Positions 1 to 8,601 of a DNA stretch of 64,000 nucleotides are shown here, one piece after another. The notes under the pieces were generated by a model. That model made no database searches. It was not told the DNA's origin and saw only the letters and a list, made by a program, of their open reading frames with translations. Made by a program: the position numbers and the translations under genes. How positions within the stretch are numbered: position 1 is the first letter of the stretch; the number at the start of each line of letters is the position of its first letter. The DNA is from a bacterium 1XD21-70 (GTDB lineage: Bacteria; Bacillota; Clostridia; Lachnospirales; Lachnospiraceae): positions 163,859 through 227,858 of the forward strand of contig RAYB01000003.1 in the NCBI GenBank assembly GCA_003669055.1, read 5' to 3'.

Positions 1-29
1 GAGGTATTTGGCTTTAGGAGGCTCCTGCG

Positions 30-968
30 ATGATTAACTTTCTGAACCTGGAGTATTTCTTAGTGGCTGCGGAGGAGTTGAATTTCACAAAAGCCGCCAA
101 ACAGCTTTTCATCTCCCAGCAGTCCTTAAGCAACCATATTTCCAACATGGAAAAGGAATTTGACGTCATCCTGTTCAACCGCACGAACCCCTTGACCCTG
201 ACCTATGCCGGGCAGGCGCTCAAAAAACGGGCCCGGCAGCTGCTTGCCCTCAAGAGCGAGACCTACCGGGAATTGGCAGATATCAAGGATTTTTCTGTCG
301 GGCGCCTGACCATCGGGCTTTCCCATACCCGCGGGCGTGTCATCCTTCCGGAAATCCTGCCGCTCTACCAGGAACAGTTCCCTAACATCGACCTAGGGCT
401 TTTGGAAGGCAATTCCACGGAACTGGACAACGGCCTGCTCCATGGGGACGTCGATTTGATCATCGGCATGCTGCCCTTCCGTGTGGAAAATGTCGGTACC
501 GTCCCCCTCTGTGAAGAGGAAATCCTGCTGGCCGTATCCGACTCTTTGTTAGAACGCTTTTTCCCCGGCCAAACCGACGAGATAAAAGCGCAGCTGATCG
601 AGCACACCGACTTAAACCTGTTAAGCCGCTGCCCCTTCCTGATGATCAACAAGGGCAACCGGGTACGTACCCTGGCTGACGAGATGTTCGCCGATGCCCA
701 GATCACCCCCCAGGTCGTATTGGAGACGGAAAATATCGAGACCGTGCTGGCACTGGCCGTCCGCGGGATGGGCATCACCTTCTACCCGAAGATGTTCATT
801 TCCAGCCACAAGGATTTTATGGACAGGGCAAGGCAGTATAGTTCCCTGAACTTTTTCTCCCTGGACTCCCCCAAAGCCCACGGAACCTTGGGGATCGGTT
901 TCCACAAAGACCACTATATGTCACAGGCTGCACGGGAATTCATCCGGATTGCCACAGAAGTCATCTGA
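30..968 (+). CDS. LysR-family transcriptional regulator
   Basis: A 312-residue LysR-type regulator. The N-terminal winged helix-turn-helix spans about residues 1-60, with the family pattern LNFTKAAKQLFISQQSLSNH. The rest is a periplasmic-binding-protein-like effector domain (about 90-300). The ATG follows a strong TAGGAGG ribosome site at 17-23. The gene stands alone with its own terminator. Its target is unknown; LysR genes often control a divergent neighbour, but sequence upstream of position 1 is not visible. Family call is firm, ligand unknown. Confidence 0.93.
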   Translation: MINFLNLEYFLVAAEELNFTKAAKQLFISQQSLSNHISNMEKEFDVILFNRTNPLTLTYAGQALKKRARQLLALKSETYRELADIKDFSVGRLTIGLSHTRGRVILPEILPLYQEQFPNIDLGLLEGNSTELDNGLLHGDVDLIIGMLPFRVENVGTVPLCEEEILLAVSDSLLERFFPGQTDEIKAQLIEHTDLNLLSRCPFLMINKGNRVRTLADEMFADAQITPQVVLETENIETVLALAVRGMGITFYPKMFISSHKDFMDRARQYSSLNFFSLDSPKAHGTLGIGFHKDHYMSQAAREFIRIATEVI

Positions 969-978
969 CAGGCACAGA

Positions 979-1018
979 TGCCCCCCAAAACCATACTTTT
1001 GGGGGGCAAAATTTTTCA
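979..1018 (+). terminator. Rho-independent terminator of the LysR gene
   Basis: A perfect 12-bp stem (979-990 with 997-1008, arm TGCCCCCCAAAA) closes a 6-nt loop and is followed by an A/T-rich tract ending in a T run. It begins 10 bases after the LysR stop codon. Confidence 0.9.
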
Positions 1019-1084
1019 GATACAGAGGATTTTCTGCCATAATTTACCACCTTATCCCTCTTGACACATTCCCTTCCTTTTTAT

Positions 1085-1107
1085 AAAATAATAACTGTTA
1101 TTATTTT
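1085..1107. promoter_or_regulatory. 23-bp perfect palindrome, probable Fur/PerR-family operator
   Basis: Two 11-bp arms (AAAATAATAAC and its complement) flank a single central T at 1096. The A/T-rich composition, odd centre and position about 65 bp upstream of a Fur-family gene fit an autoregulatory Fur/PerR box. This is direct sequence symmetry; binding is inferred. Confidence 0.7.
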
Positions 1108-1173
1108 TGTCTATAATATCCTGGAATGCCATTGCATCTCCAGGCACATATCCTGACAGAAAGGAGGCTGCTT

Positions 1174-1575
1174 ATGAAAATAATAAAATACAGCCGCCAG
1201 CGGGAGTCCATCAAGGCCAGCCTTTCCAGGCGCACGGACCATCCCACTGCCGACATGATTTATACGGATATCCGGACAGAGTTCCCCAACATCAGCTTAG
1301 GGACCGTCTACCGGAACTTAAACCTCCTGTCCGAATTAGGGGAAATCCAGAAGCTGGCATGCGGGGACGGGAAAGACCATTTCGACTGGAATACGGCTCC
1401 CCACTACCACTTTATATGCAGGCACTGCAAAGCCGTGCTGGACCTGCCCCTCCCTCCCCAGGAAGAACTGCAGTCCCAGGCCCAGCAGGCCTTAGGCGCA
1501 ACCGTGGACAGCCATATGATCTATTTCTATGGCTTTTGTACCCGCTGCGGCCATCATGAGGCCTCCGGCCATTGA
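1174..1575 (+). CDS. Fur-family (PerR-type) metalloregulator
   Basis: A 133-residue Fur-family repressor. The N-terminal winged helix contains the family signature SLGTVYRNLNLL. The C-terminal dimerisation domain carries two CxxC zinc pairs (CRHC and CTRC) and the His/Asp-rich metal site DHFDWN...PHYHF, with a later VLDL aspartate as in PerR. The ATG at 1174 is preferred over an upstream in-frame ATG because AAAGGAGG lies just before it. A palindromic operator lies upstream, and a second one precedes the adjacent rubrerythrin gene, which suggests control of peroxide defence. Zur or Fur specificity cannot be fully excluded. Confidence 0.9.
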   Translation: MKIIKYSRQRESIKASLSRRTDHPTADMIYTDIRTEFPNISLGTVYRNLNLLSELGEIQKLACGDGKDHFDWNTAPHYHFICRHCKAVLDLPLPPQEELQSQAQQALGATVDSHMIYFYGFCTRCGHHEASGH

Positions 1576-1624
1576 ATCGTTTCACAGTTGGAAAAAACTA
1601 CTGAAAATATTTCTCAAAAACCGA

Positions 1625-1653
1625 TTGACATTTGTCCAAAGGTGTGCTAAATT
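1625..1653 (+). promoter_or_regulatory. Sigma-A promoter of the rubrerythrin gene
   Basis: A perfect -35 TTGACA (1625-1630) is separated by 17 bp from a -10 like TAAATT (1648-1653). A Fur-type palindrome begins 6 bp downstream, over the likely transcription start. Confidence 0.75.
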
Positions 1654-1658
1654 AATAT

Positions 1659-1673
1659 CAGTAATCATTACTG
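1659..1673. promoter_or_regulatory. PerR/Fur-type operator (7-1-7 palindrome) before rubrerythrin
   Basis: CAGTAAT-C-ATTACTG is a perfect 7-1-7 inverted repeat with the TAAT-N-ATTA core of Fur/PerR boxes. It overlaps the predicted transcription start, an ideal place for a repressor. The regulator encoded just upstream is the obvious candidate. Confidence 0.72.
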
Positions 1674-1753
1674 TTTTATGCAAACAAAAAACAGCACTGA
1701 TTCCGGTAAACTTAGGATCAAAATATGTTTAATAAAGAAAAGGAGATTTCGTT

Positions 1754-2296
1754 ATGAAAAAATGGGTTTGTTCCGTATGTGGTTACGTTCATGAAGGTGA
1801 TTCTGCTCCCGAGTCCTGCCCGCAGTGCAAGGCTCCCGCTTCCAAGTTCGTAGAGCAGGGCGGTGAGAGAAGCTGGGCTGCAGAGCATGTAGTAGGCGTT
1901 GCCCAGGGCGTGAGCGAGGATATCATGGCAGACCTGAGAGCCAATTTCAACGGCGAGTGCACCGAGGTTGGTATGTACCTGGCTATGGCAAGGGTTGCCC
2001 ACAGAGAGGGCTATCCGGAGATCGGCCTGTACTGGGAGAAGGCTGCTTATGAAGAAGCTGAGCATGCTGCAAAGTTCGCTGAACTGCTGGGTGAGGTTGT
2101 CACCGACAGCACCAAGAAGAACCTGGAACTGCGCGTAGAGGCTGAGAACGGCGCTACCGCCGGTAAGTTCGACCTGGCTAAGCGTGCCAAGGCTGCTAAC
2201 CTGGATGCGATCCATGACACCGTCCATGAGATGGCCCGCGACGAAGCCCGCCACGGCAAGGCATTTGAGGGTCTGCTGAAGAGATACTTTGGCTAA
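1754..2296 (+). CDS. rbr: Reverse rubrerythrin (NADH peroxidase-type)
   Basis: A 180-residue non-haem iron protein that removes peroxide in the cytoplasm of anaerobes. The N-terminus is a rubredoxin-like domain with two CxxC pairs (CSVCG at 6-10 and CPQC further on). A ferritin-like four-helix domain with di-iron ligands follows ([28 protein letters not shown]). Having rubredoxin first and ferritin second is the order of reverse rubrerythrins, opposite to classical rubrerythrin. The gene is preceded by AAAAGGAG and a promoter/operator that links it to the PerR-like gene. The electron donor is not encoded nearby. Confidence 0.95.
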   Translation: MKKWVCSVCGYVHEGDSAPESCPQCKAPASKFVEQGGERSWAAEHVVGVAQGVSEDIMADLRANFNGECTEVGMYLAMARVAHREGYPEIGLYWEKAAYEEAEHAAKFAELLGEVVTDSTKKNLELRVEAENGATAGKFDLAKRAKAANLDAIHDTVHEMARDEARHGKAFEGLLKRYFG

Positions 2297-2330
2297 TCAG
2301 AACGCCGGATTTTAAAGATTTTTGAAGATT

Positions 2331-2368
2331 AAGGGAATGGATCAGCAATGGTCTGTTCCCTTTTTATT
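2331..2368 (+). terminator. Terminator of rubrerythrin
   Basis: The stem AAGGGAA (2331-2337) pairs with TTCCCTT (2356-2362) and runs into a T-rich tail, 35 bp after the rbr stop. Confidence 0.8.
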
Positions 2369-2370
2369 TC

Positions 2371-2403
2371 GGCAGCAGCATTTTTATCTATCATGCTGCT
2401 GCC
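2371..2403 (-). terminator. Stem-loop after the lipoprotein gene
   Basis: The 10-bp perfect stem GGCAGCAGCA/TGCTGCTGCC (2371-2380, 2394-2403) encloses a 13-nt A/T loop, just downstream of the minus-strand lipoprotein gene. There is no clear U-tract after it on either strand, so it is a transcript-end or stability hairpin rather than a textbook terminator. Confidence 0.5.
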
Positions 2404-2435
2404 TGCCGCCAAAAATGCAAGAACTGGAGCCTTGG

Positions 2436-4199
2436 TTACTGCTCCGCAGAGAATACCAGCGCCTGGTTCCTCATATTGAAAAAGATATATAAGGGCGCTG
2501 ACCCGTCAGCCATCGCGTCCGGGATCTCAAAAAGAACCTCCCCTTCCTTGCTCTCCCCTACCTCAAGGGTCTTGCCGTTTAGGCACGCACTGTAGGTTGT
2601 CGCATCCACCGAAGGATAATAATTCTCCTCACTGCCGTCCGTCACGCCTGCATAAACCAAATTGTCACCATCCATGTAATAACTCCCTGCCAGGAAACTG
2701 TCCTGTTCAAACCCGCGGTTCGTCACCGTAAAATGCCCCCGGACAAACCGGCAGCCGTCGCTGGCCGAATAGCTGAACATCCCATCCTCAAAGGACTCCA
2801 CAATCTCGAGGGAATCCATAGTGATCTCCCACGGCCCTAAAAGGCCGGTGCCGCCGGCTCGAAGCGGCTCCTCCTGGCTGCTGGTATTGTCAAGCAGCAC
2901 CCGGTAGCTGTCCGGGTTGCTGATATTGTGGTAAATATAGGACAGGGCATCTGCCGGAACCAGTTCCGGGTACTGCGCCGATTCCTCATTCAAGTCCTTA
3001 AAAATCGTGCCGGACGGGTTCTCCATCACATTCCCCACATGGCAGAGGAAAGTGTTGCTTTTCGCGTCATAAAGGTCAATGGAAGTGCTGGAATAAACTG
3101 CCTGGACCTTGGTCTGATTGCCGGACTGATCCTGGTAATAGTTGCCGTACTGGTGGTCAGCAGTCAGGACGAGGTAATAATCCGCCTCAGACAAAGCAGC
3201 CGGGAACTCCTCGTCCGATAGCCCCATCATAAAGTCCCCCATAACCTGCCAGGCCGGGGGCGCGTCCGCATCCTCCCCTGCCGACGGGTTGTGGTAAAAT
3301 GCAGCGACCTTTTTGCCTTCTGTCACAATCTCCTCCACGGGGCTTCCCTCCCCCGGCTCCGGCAGCTGCAGGTCCTCCCCGACAGTAACTGCCAGTCCCG
3401 TGGCATAATACTCTTCTCCGCTTATGCCTGACGTCTTAAAAAACGTATCCCTGCCGAGTTTCGCCTCCATTCCCGGGATCAAGGCCCCCTTCATATAACG
3501 GACATAGGCCAGCCCGTCCTCCGCCGTATCCGTGCGGACAAGGTACGGCGTTACGCTGCTGTAGAGGTAAGTCCCCGTCCAGTCATAATCCTTCCAGTCA
3601 TCAAAATACCCCATCTCCATCAGCACATCCCCTGTGGACACGATACTTCCCGGCCGGTTCTTGACCCATGCCTCAATCGCTTCCTCCAGTTCTGTTTTAT
3701 ATTTGCCGTCTTCCGGCATCCCCTTTAGGAGTTTGGACAAGGTCTGCCCGTCCAGGTTCTTCGTGGCCGCCATCATAGGCAGGAAATAATCATAGGGGTA
3801 ATAGGCATCCTCCAGGGATTCCCAAAAAGCCGCCTCGTCCGTGTTCACCTTGGCAAAATAAGCATCTGCATAAGCGGAGGTGCCCGGATAATCAAATAAA
3901 AATACATCCTTGTTGTCCCATCCGTCCAGCCGGGAAGGGTCTGCCGACGACAGGCTCTCCTGATACTCCGCCATGCACAATAGCGCAACTGCCTTAAACT
4001 GCTGCCCCAGAGTCTCTGCTGACTCTGCCTCCGCCTTCAGATCCCCCAGTTCCTCCTTATGCTCTTTTACATAGGAGGCGGTATCATCTGCCTTCCTGGC
4101 TGCCGCCCACCTCGATTCCGCCGGTGTCCCCTTCTGCCCGCAGGCTGTCAGGCAGGCCAGCGACAGGCCGGCCAGGATGATCCATGCCCTTTTTTTCAT
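2436..4199 (-). CDS. Large lipoprotein of unknown function
   Basis: A 587-residue secreted protein. The N-terminus is a lipoprotein signal (MKKRAWIILAGLSLACLTAC) with an LTAC lipobox, so it should be anchored to the outer face of the membrane. An alpha-helical, Glu/Lys-rich segment follows, then a long region rich in Tyr, Asp and Gly. The last third contains a TNRGFEQDSFLAG-type beta-rich section that could be an immunoglobulin-like fold. I do not recognise the family. It has its own promoter on the minus strand and a stem-loop after its end. It lies downstream of, and in the same direction as, the RraA/TRAP genes but is separated by 174 bp. Confidence 0.8.
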   Translation of the reverse strand: MKKRAWIILAGLSLACLTACGQKGTPAESRWAAARKADDTASYVKEHKEELGDLKAEAESAETLGQQFKAVALLCMAEYQESLSSADPSRLDGWDNKDVFLFDYPGTSAYADAYFAKVNTDEAAFWESLEDAYYPYDYFLPMMAATKNLDGQTLSKLLKGMPEDGKYKTELEEAIEAWVKNRPGSIVSTGDVLMEMGYFDDWKDYDWTGTYLYSSVTPYLVRTDTAEDGLAYVRYMKGALIPGMEAKLGRDTFFKTSGISGEEYYATGLAVTVGEDLQLPEPGEGSPVEEIVTEGKKVAAFYHNPSAGEDADAPPAWQVMGDFMMGLSDEEFPAALSEADYYLVLTADHQYGNYYQDQSGNQTKVQAVYSSTSIDLYDAKSNTFLCHVGNVMENPSGTIFKDLNEESAQYPELVPADALSYIYHNISNPDSYRVLLDNTSSQEEPLRAGGTGLLGPWEITMDSLEIVESFEDGMFSYSASDGCRFVRGHFTVTNRGFEQDSFLAGSYYMDGDNLVYAGVTDGSEENYYPSVDATTYSACLNGKTLEVGESKEGEVLFEIPDAMADGSAPLYIFFNMRNQALVFSAEQ

Positions 4200-4235
4200 A
4201 GTCTTCTCTCCTTTGTGTGTTTATGCTTTCCTCTG

Positions 4236-4276
4236 GTTCCTGCAATTTCCGGCAATTTCCCAGGAACTGCAGGAAC
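4236..4276 (-). promoter_or_regulatory. Inverted repeat in the lipoprotein gene leader
   Basis: GTTCCTGCA (4236-4244) and TGCAGGAAC (4268-4276) form a 9-bp inverted repeat inside the 5' leader, between promoter and start codon. It could be an RNA hairpin or an operator. Confidence 0.4.
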
Positions 4277-4283
4277 TCCTCTT

Positions 4284-4312
4284 ATTATAAGGCGTTTGCA
4301 TCCGGCATACAA
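4284..4312 (-). promoter_or_regulatory. Promoter of the lipoprotein gene
   Basis: On the minus strand TTGTAT (4312-4307) is 17 bp from a perfect TATAAT (4289-4284). It lies 85 bp upstream of the lipoprotein ATG, downstream of the RraA gene. Confidence 0.7.
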
Positions 4313-4373
4313 CCTATTTTTTCTTGGCCAGACGCAGTTCCAAAATAGCCTCCACACACATCAGGTCCCCGTC

Positions 4374-5306
4374 CTATAAAGCAGACTGCATGTCATTTTG
4401 GCTGTTGTCCCTAGCCAGTTCATATTCCTCTGACCAGTCCAGCCCACGGTATGGTTCCCCCCTCGGGTCATCCCGGATAAAGCCCATAAGAAGATCCAGC
4501 ATTTCCTCTGACCAGGTGTTTTTGTCAATCTGGGCAGTTGTAAACCGGTTCGCCGTAATCATCTCAAACCCAAACATATCCTTTATTTGGGTTTTTGCTC
4601 CCCCGTCCACTACCTCCTCAACCAGGTGCGGAGGGATGAAAAGCACACCGCCGCTGCAGCCGTATACCACATCCCCCGGCAAACAAATGGCCGCTTCCCG
4701 TCCGTCCCCCATGCGCAGAGGGGTATTATATCCCGTCAGCATAAAATCACGGATCGGGGTCGGGTCAATCCCCCGGTAATATACCTGCACATCCGGCACC
4801 AGCTTCATCTGCTCTATATCCCGGATCCCGCCCCAGATTACCGCTCCCCCGCTTCCTGTCTTTGTCCTGACTGCCGTAGTCAGGTTCCCTCCCAAAAATG
4901 TCCCCTTGTAAATCTTGTCGTACATATCCACAACAACGACATCCCTGTCGGTCAGGTTGTCGATGACCCACTGGTTCGGGGTTCCGTTCTTTCCCAGCTT
5001 CTCTGCCACGGCATAGCATGCCGCTGCATAATCCGGCCTTGTCGGCGCATAGACCGCCGTCACCGCCCGCCCTATCATTTTCTTGTTAACCGTCCCGTCT
5101 GCCTTAAATTCCGGATGCAGGGATTTCATGGATATAAACTGGTTCTCATATCCCTTGACGAAAATCGGTTTCCACAGTTCCTCCAATGTCATATTGTACA
5201 AGGCATCCAAATAGTGGTCTGCAACCTTAGGGCGCCCGTCCCCATACCTCTCCCCCTTCCACAAAGGGGTCAGGGAAAGCATCTCGTCTCTGCTAGTAAA
5301 CAGCAT
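4374..5306 (-). CDS. RraA-family protein (aldolase/decarboxylase-like)
   Basis: A 310-residue member of the RraA/HMG-aldolase family, whose characterised members cleave 4-carboxy-4-hydroxy-2-oxoacids or decarboxylate oxaloacetate, while others bind RNase E. The core is visible at about 95-250: VVVDMYDKI, TGSGGAVIWGGIRDIEQM (the G-x-x-x-R-D signature) and LPGDVVYGCSGGVLFIP. It is about twice the length of the minimal RraA domain, with extra N- and C-terminal helical segments. It follows the TRAP genes after about 50 bp in the same orientation, so it probably acts on a sugar acid or keto acid imported by them. An RNase E role is unlikely in this lineage. Confidence 0.85.
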   Translation of the reverse strand: MLFTSRDEMLSLTPLWKGERYGDGRPKVADHYLDALYNMTLEELWKPIFVKGYENQFISMKSLHPEFKADGTVNKKMIGRAVTAVYAPTRPDYAAACYAVAEKLGKNGTPNQWVIDNLTDRDVVVVDMYDKIYKGTFLGGNLTTAVRTKTGSGGAVIWGGIRDIEQMKLVPDVQVYYRGIDPTPIRDFMLTGYNTPLRMGDGREAAICLPGDVVYGCSGGVLFIPPHLVEEVVDGGAKTQIKDMFGFEMITANRFTTAQIDKNTWSEEMLDLLMGFIRDDPRGEPYRGLDWSEEYELARDNSQNDMQSAL

Positions 5307-5357
5307 CTCATACCTCCAAATTTATATTCTTTCTCAGCCAATTCCCGCCGCCATGCA

Positions 5358-6644
5358 TTACCAGGCTCCCAGTATCCGTGTCAGCCCCGGGACAAATGCC
5401 AACGCCAGCAGCGTCCCTACCATAATCAGGTAAAACGGCATCAGCGCCTTTGCCGTCTTGCCTACCCCAAGGCCGGAGACCGCAGAGCCCACATAGAGAG
5501 CCGCCCCCACCGGCGGTGTCAGCAGCCCGATTCCCAGGTTCAAAATCATGACGATCCCAAACTGGACCAGGTTATAATCCAATGCCGTCAGGATCGGAAC
5601 CAGGATCGGGGTGACAATCAGCAGGATGGAACTGATGGACATCACGCAGCCGAGGAAAAGCACAATTGCATTGATCAAAACCAGGATCAGCAGTTTATTA
5701 TCCGTCACCGTAAGGATCGCCGACGCAATTTTATTGGGTATCCTCAGATATGCGATGATCCACCCGAATGCATTGGCTACTGCCAGCAATACCATAATGG
5801 TGGACAGCATTTTGATTGCCGATGACGCAATCTTATAATAGCGGGAAAGCGGCACATCCCGGTAAATGAAAAATGCACTGATAAAGCACCAAAGGGCTGC
5901 CACTGCCGCTGACTCTGTCGCTGTCATAATCCCAAAAGAAACTCCGCAGAATATGATAATGATCGTCATCAGGCCGCCCAGCGCCGCCACGAAAGCCCTC
6001 CCCGTCCTTTCCAGGCTGAATTTATGCCCAGAGGCATAGCCCTTCCTCTTGGCATAAAGGAACGAATAAATCCCCAGCACGATCCCCATGAAAATCCCCG
6101 CCGGGAGACCCGCAAGGAACAAAGACCCAACCGAAAGCCCCCCTGCCGCCACTGCATAAATCACCAGGTTATGGCTTGGCGGGATCAGCATCCCCTGTAC
6201 CGCCGTCGCACAGGTCAGCCCCGTTGCATATTCCGTCGTATAGCCCTGGGATTCCATCAGCTTGATCTCAATCGGCCCCAAGGCCGCGATATCTGCCGGT
6301 GCCGAGCCGGAGATCCCCCCGAAAAACATGGATGCCAGGATATTCACCATCGCCGCCCCGCCATGGACCCAGCCGATCATTTCATCCGCGAGCCGGATTA
6401 ACCTGTCCCCAATCCCGCCCTGGTTGATCAGTTCCCCGCCCAGGATAAAAAACGGCACTGCCATAAACGTGAAATTGTTCACCCCGCCCACCGTATACTG
6501 GACAATCAACTCCAGCGGAAGGCCAAGGTACATGTAAGTCACCGCCGCGGCTATCCCCATTGCCACCGCAACGCTCACCCTCATAAAGAGCAGCACCAGG
6601 AAAACCCCAATCAAAATCATCACTGCTGCTGTATCCGTACTCAT
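5358..6644 (-). CDS. dctM: TRAP transporter large permease (DctM)
   Basis: A 428-residue integral membrane protein with about 12 hydrophobic segments. It is the sodium-coupled transport subunit of a tripartite ATP-independent periplasmic-type transporter. Typical DctM stretches are present: AVPFFILGGELINQGGIGDRL, GGISGSAPADIAALGPI and GLLTPPVGAALYVGSAV. Its start overlaps the end of dctQ by 4 bases (ATGA), a sign of translational coupling. Substrate is probably a C4 to C6 carboxylate or uronate, judged from neighbours. Confidence 0.95.
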   Translation of the reverse strand: MSTDTAAVMILIGVFLVLLFMRVSVAVAMGIAAAVTYMYLGLPLELIVQYTVGGVNNFTFMAVPFFILGGELINQGGIGDRLIRLADEMIGWVHGGAAMVNILASMFFGGISGSAPADIAALGPIEIKLMESQGYTTEYATGLTCATAVQGMLIPPSHNLVIYAVAAGGLSVGSLFLAGLPAGIFMGIVLGIYSFLYAKRKGYASGHKFSLERTGRAFVAALGGLMTIIIIFCGVSFGIMTATESAAVAALWCFISAFFIYRDVPLSRYYKIASSAIKMLSTIMVLLAVANAFGWIIAYLRIPNKIASAILTVTDNKLLILVLINAIVLFLGCVMSISSILLIVTPILVPILTALDYNLVQFGIVMILNLGIGLLTPPVGAALYVGSAVSGLGVGKTAKALMPFYLIMVGTLLALAFVPGLTRILGAW

Positions 6645-7168
6645 GGCTGCCCCTCCCTCCCTTCTGCACTGTCATGGTATTTCACCAGCATCTCCATACA
6701 ATAAACCACAGCGTTTGTAATCATAAAAAAGCCCCCTGCCACAGCGCTGAAATACTGCAGCCCGGACGGGACACGGAACGCGGAAAGCTTCGTGCCCCAG
6801 GTCATCTCACTCAGCTTCATGCCGAAAACAACCATAACCAGCCCAAAAAATGCCGTGCACAGGTTCCCGAACAGCTTAAACGCCAGCAATGCCCTGGGGG
6901 AAACCACCGTGTCTATCACTTCCATCTTCACATGGGAGTCATCCCTGACTGCCAGTGCAATGCTGAACATGGCAAACCAGATCATGCAAAAAAGTGCAAA
7001 CTGCTCTGACCATGCCGGTACCTTATGGAAAAAATACCGCCCGGCCACCATAACCAGGATCGAAACGGCCTGCGCCGTCAATAGCAGAACACAGACCAAG
7101 TTCACGATCGAATTATAGATATCCGAGATTTTTATGACTGCCTGGTACCATCTTTTATCCTGTAGCAT
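6641..7168 (-). CDS. dctQ: TRAP transporter small permease (DctQ)
   Basis: A 175-residue membrane protein with four predicted transmembrane segments and the conserved DctQ features: a VVAGRYFF-like turn after the first helix, WSEQFALFCMIWFAMF, and the charged VRDDSHVKMEV. It pairs with DctM, and the two genes overlap by 4 bp. The substrate-binding subunit gene lies immediately upstream after a 66-bp gap. Confidence 0.93.
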   Translation of the reverse strand: MLQDKRWYQAVIKISDIYNSIVNLVCVLLLTAQAVSILVMVAGRYFFHKVPAWSEQFALFCMIWFAMFSIALAVRDDSHVKMEVIDTVVSPRALLAFKLFGNLCTAFFGLVMVVFGMKLSEMTWGTKLSAFRVPSGLQYFSAVAGGFFMITNAVVYCMEMLVKYHDSAEGREGQP

Positions 7169-7234
7169 CCTATCCGTCCTTTCACCGTCTCATCATCCTT
7201 TCCTACGCTGCCCATCCCATTTTCCCCGTGCCGT

Positions 7235-8323
7235 TCATCTCTCGACGGCATCCACGGCTTCAATCAAATCCTCCAGGCCTTCCCCATATTCGTCCCAAAC
7301 CGGCTTCACTGCCTCCACCCATTTGCCATGGTCTGTAATTTCAATGATTTCCACACCCTCTGCCGTGAATTTTTCCTTCAGGCCGTCCTCATACTCGCTC
7401 AGGCGCGGCTTGAAGAACTCTTCCACCGTCTCCATCCAGAGTTCCTTCATAAGGCTGCGCGTGCTCTCATTCAGGGAATCCCATGTCTTCTGGGACATAA
7501 TCAGCGCCGGGGTATTATATGTGTGGTTGTCCAGCGTCAGGTATTCCGAAACCTCGTACAATGCATTTCCGTCAATGCCGGACAGCGGGTTCTCCGCCCC
7601 ATCGACGATGCCGGTCTGCAGCGCGGAATATAATTCCGAGAACGCGGTTGGCGTCGCGGAAAAACCAAGGGCATCTGCAGTGGCGTTGTCAATGGCATAT
7701 GGCTGGACGCGCAGCTTCATCCCCTTGATGTCCTCCAGTGACCGGATCGCCTTCCCCTTTGTAAAAAAGCACCGGCCTCCGTCCGGGAGGAAGCCAAACC
7801 CAACCAGCCCCTGCAAATTGTCCGTCACGTCCTTTAGCAGGGTCTCCCCCACCTCGCCGTATAAGGTGTTATAGTACTGGTTATAGCTGTCAAACAGATA
7901 GGGCAGGCTGAAAAGGTTCATCTTCTTCGCCCCCATGTCGGCAAGCCCGGCAGGCTGGGCGATTGCTAAGTCTACTGTCCCCATCTGCGCCCCCTGGAGC
8001 GCTTCCGTGTTGTTGCCTAGAACGCCTGAGCAGTAGACATCCAGCTTCACCTTGCCCTCTGTCGCTTCTGACAGGCGGTCACTGAAATCCTGGAACGCCT
8101 GTGCCGTCAGGGTCGTCTCACCGGATGCCGTGCTCAGCTTCATGGTGATGGCCGTATACTCTTCGCTGCTGCCTGCCTTTTCCTCCCCTCCTGCCGTCTG
8201 GCCTTCTGTTGCCGGTGCGGCCTTTGCTGCCTGGCTTGTCCCGTCGCTGCCGCCCTTGCCGCCGCATGCACCCAGCGAAAATACTGCCATCCCTAAAACT
8301 GCCATTGCCAAAAATTTCCTCAT
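7235..8323 (-). CDS. dctP: TRAP substrate-binding lipoprotein (DctP)
   Basis: A 362-residue extracytoplasmic solute receptor. The lipoprotein signal MRKFLAMAVLGMAVFSLGAC carries an LGAC lipobox. An Ala/Gly/Lys linker follows, then the DctP domain with signature features IKGMKLRVQ (the arginine that salt-bridges the ligand carboxylate) and FSELYSALQTGIVDGAENPL. The ATG at 8323 follows AGGAGGAG and suits the signal peptide better than a longer in-frame start. It is first in the dctP-dctQ-dctM-rraA run. The divergent AraC gene, 278 bp away, is the likely regulator. Closest function would be sugar-acid or dicarboxylate uptake. Confidence 0.94.
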   Translation of the reverse strand: MRKFLAMAVLGMAVFSLGACGGKGGSDGTSQAAKAAPATEGQTAGGEEKAGSSEEYTAITMKLSTASGETTLTAQAFQDFSDRLSEATEGKVKLDVYCSGVLGNNTEALQGAQMGTVDLAIAQPAGLADMGAKKMNLFSLPYLFDSYNQYYNTLYGEVGETLLKDVTDNLQGLVGFGFLPDGGRCFFTKGKAIRSLEDIKGMKLRVQPYAIDNATADALGFSATPTAFSELYSALQTGIVDGAENPLSGIDGNALYEVSEYLTLDNHTYNTPALIMSQKTWDSLNESTRSLMKELWMETVEEFFKPRLSEYEDGLKEKFTAEGVEIIEITDHGKWVEAVKPVWDEYGEGLEDLIEAVDAVER

Positions 8324-8484
8324 TTCCTTCTCCTCCTTTATCTGCAATTCTAATGGTGTGTTTCTGTAAATATACTATCATACCCGTCTGCCAAAAACTT
8401 ATACTATCCGCTTTTTCTCTTATACAATCGTCAAAAAATACACTCACATTTTGCATATATTATTCCGCTAATTTCAATATATTA

Positions 8485-8513
8485 TTGACATTTCGCCCAA
8501 TGAATGCTAGTAT
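8485..8513 (+). promoter_or_regulatory. Promoter of the AraC-family gene
   Basis: TTGACA (8485-8490), a 17-bp spacer and TAGTAT (8508-8513) lie about 90 bp before the AraC start codon. The dctP-AraC intergenic region is strikingly A/T-rich. I could not assign a convincing promoter for dctP on the opposite strand. Confidence 0.7.
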
Positions 8514-8601
8514 TTATGATACTTATATTTTAATTTTTTTCATTTTAAAACATTGCACATCTGCCAAAATTTATCTTTAAACTTCCTGGAGGGAATGCCC
8601 C

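Noticed and set aside
1107..1559. 150-codon frame overlapping the Fur-family gene
   Set aside because: It is Pro/Arg-rich, out of frame with the clear Fur protein and has no ribosome site.
4587..5825. 412-codon open frame on the plus strand
   Set aside because: It runs antisense across the RraA and dctM genes and has low-complexity His/Arg/Pro/Gln composition.
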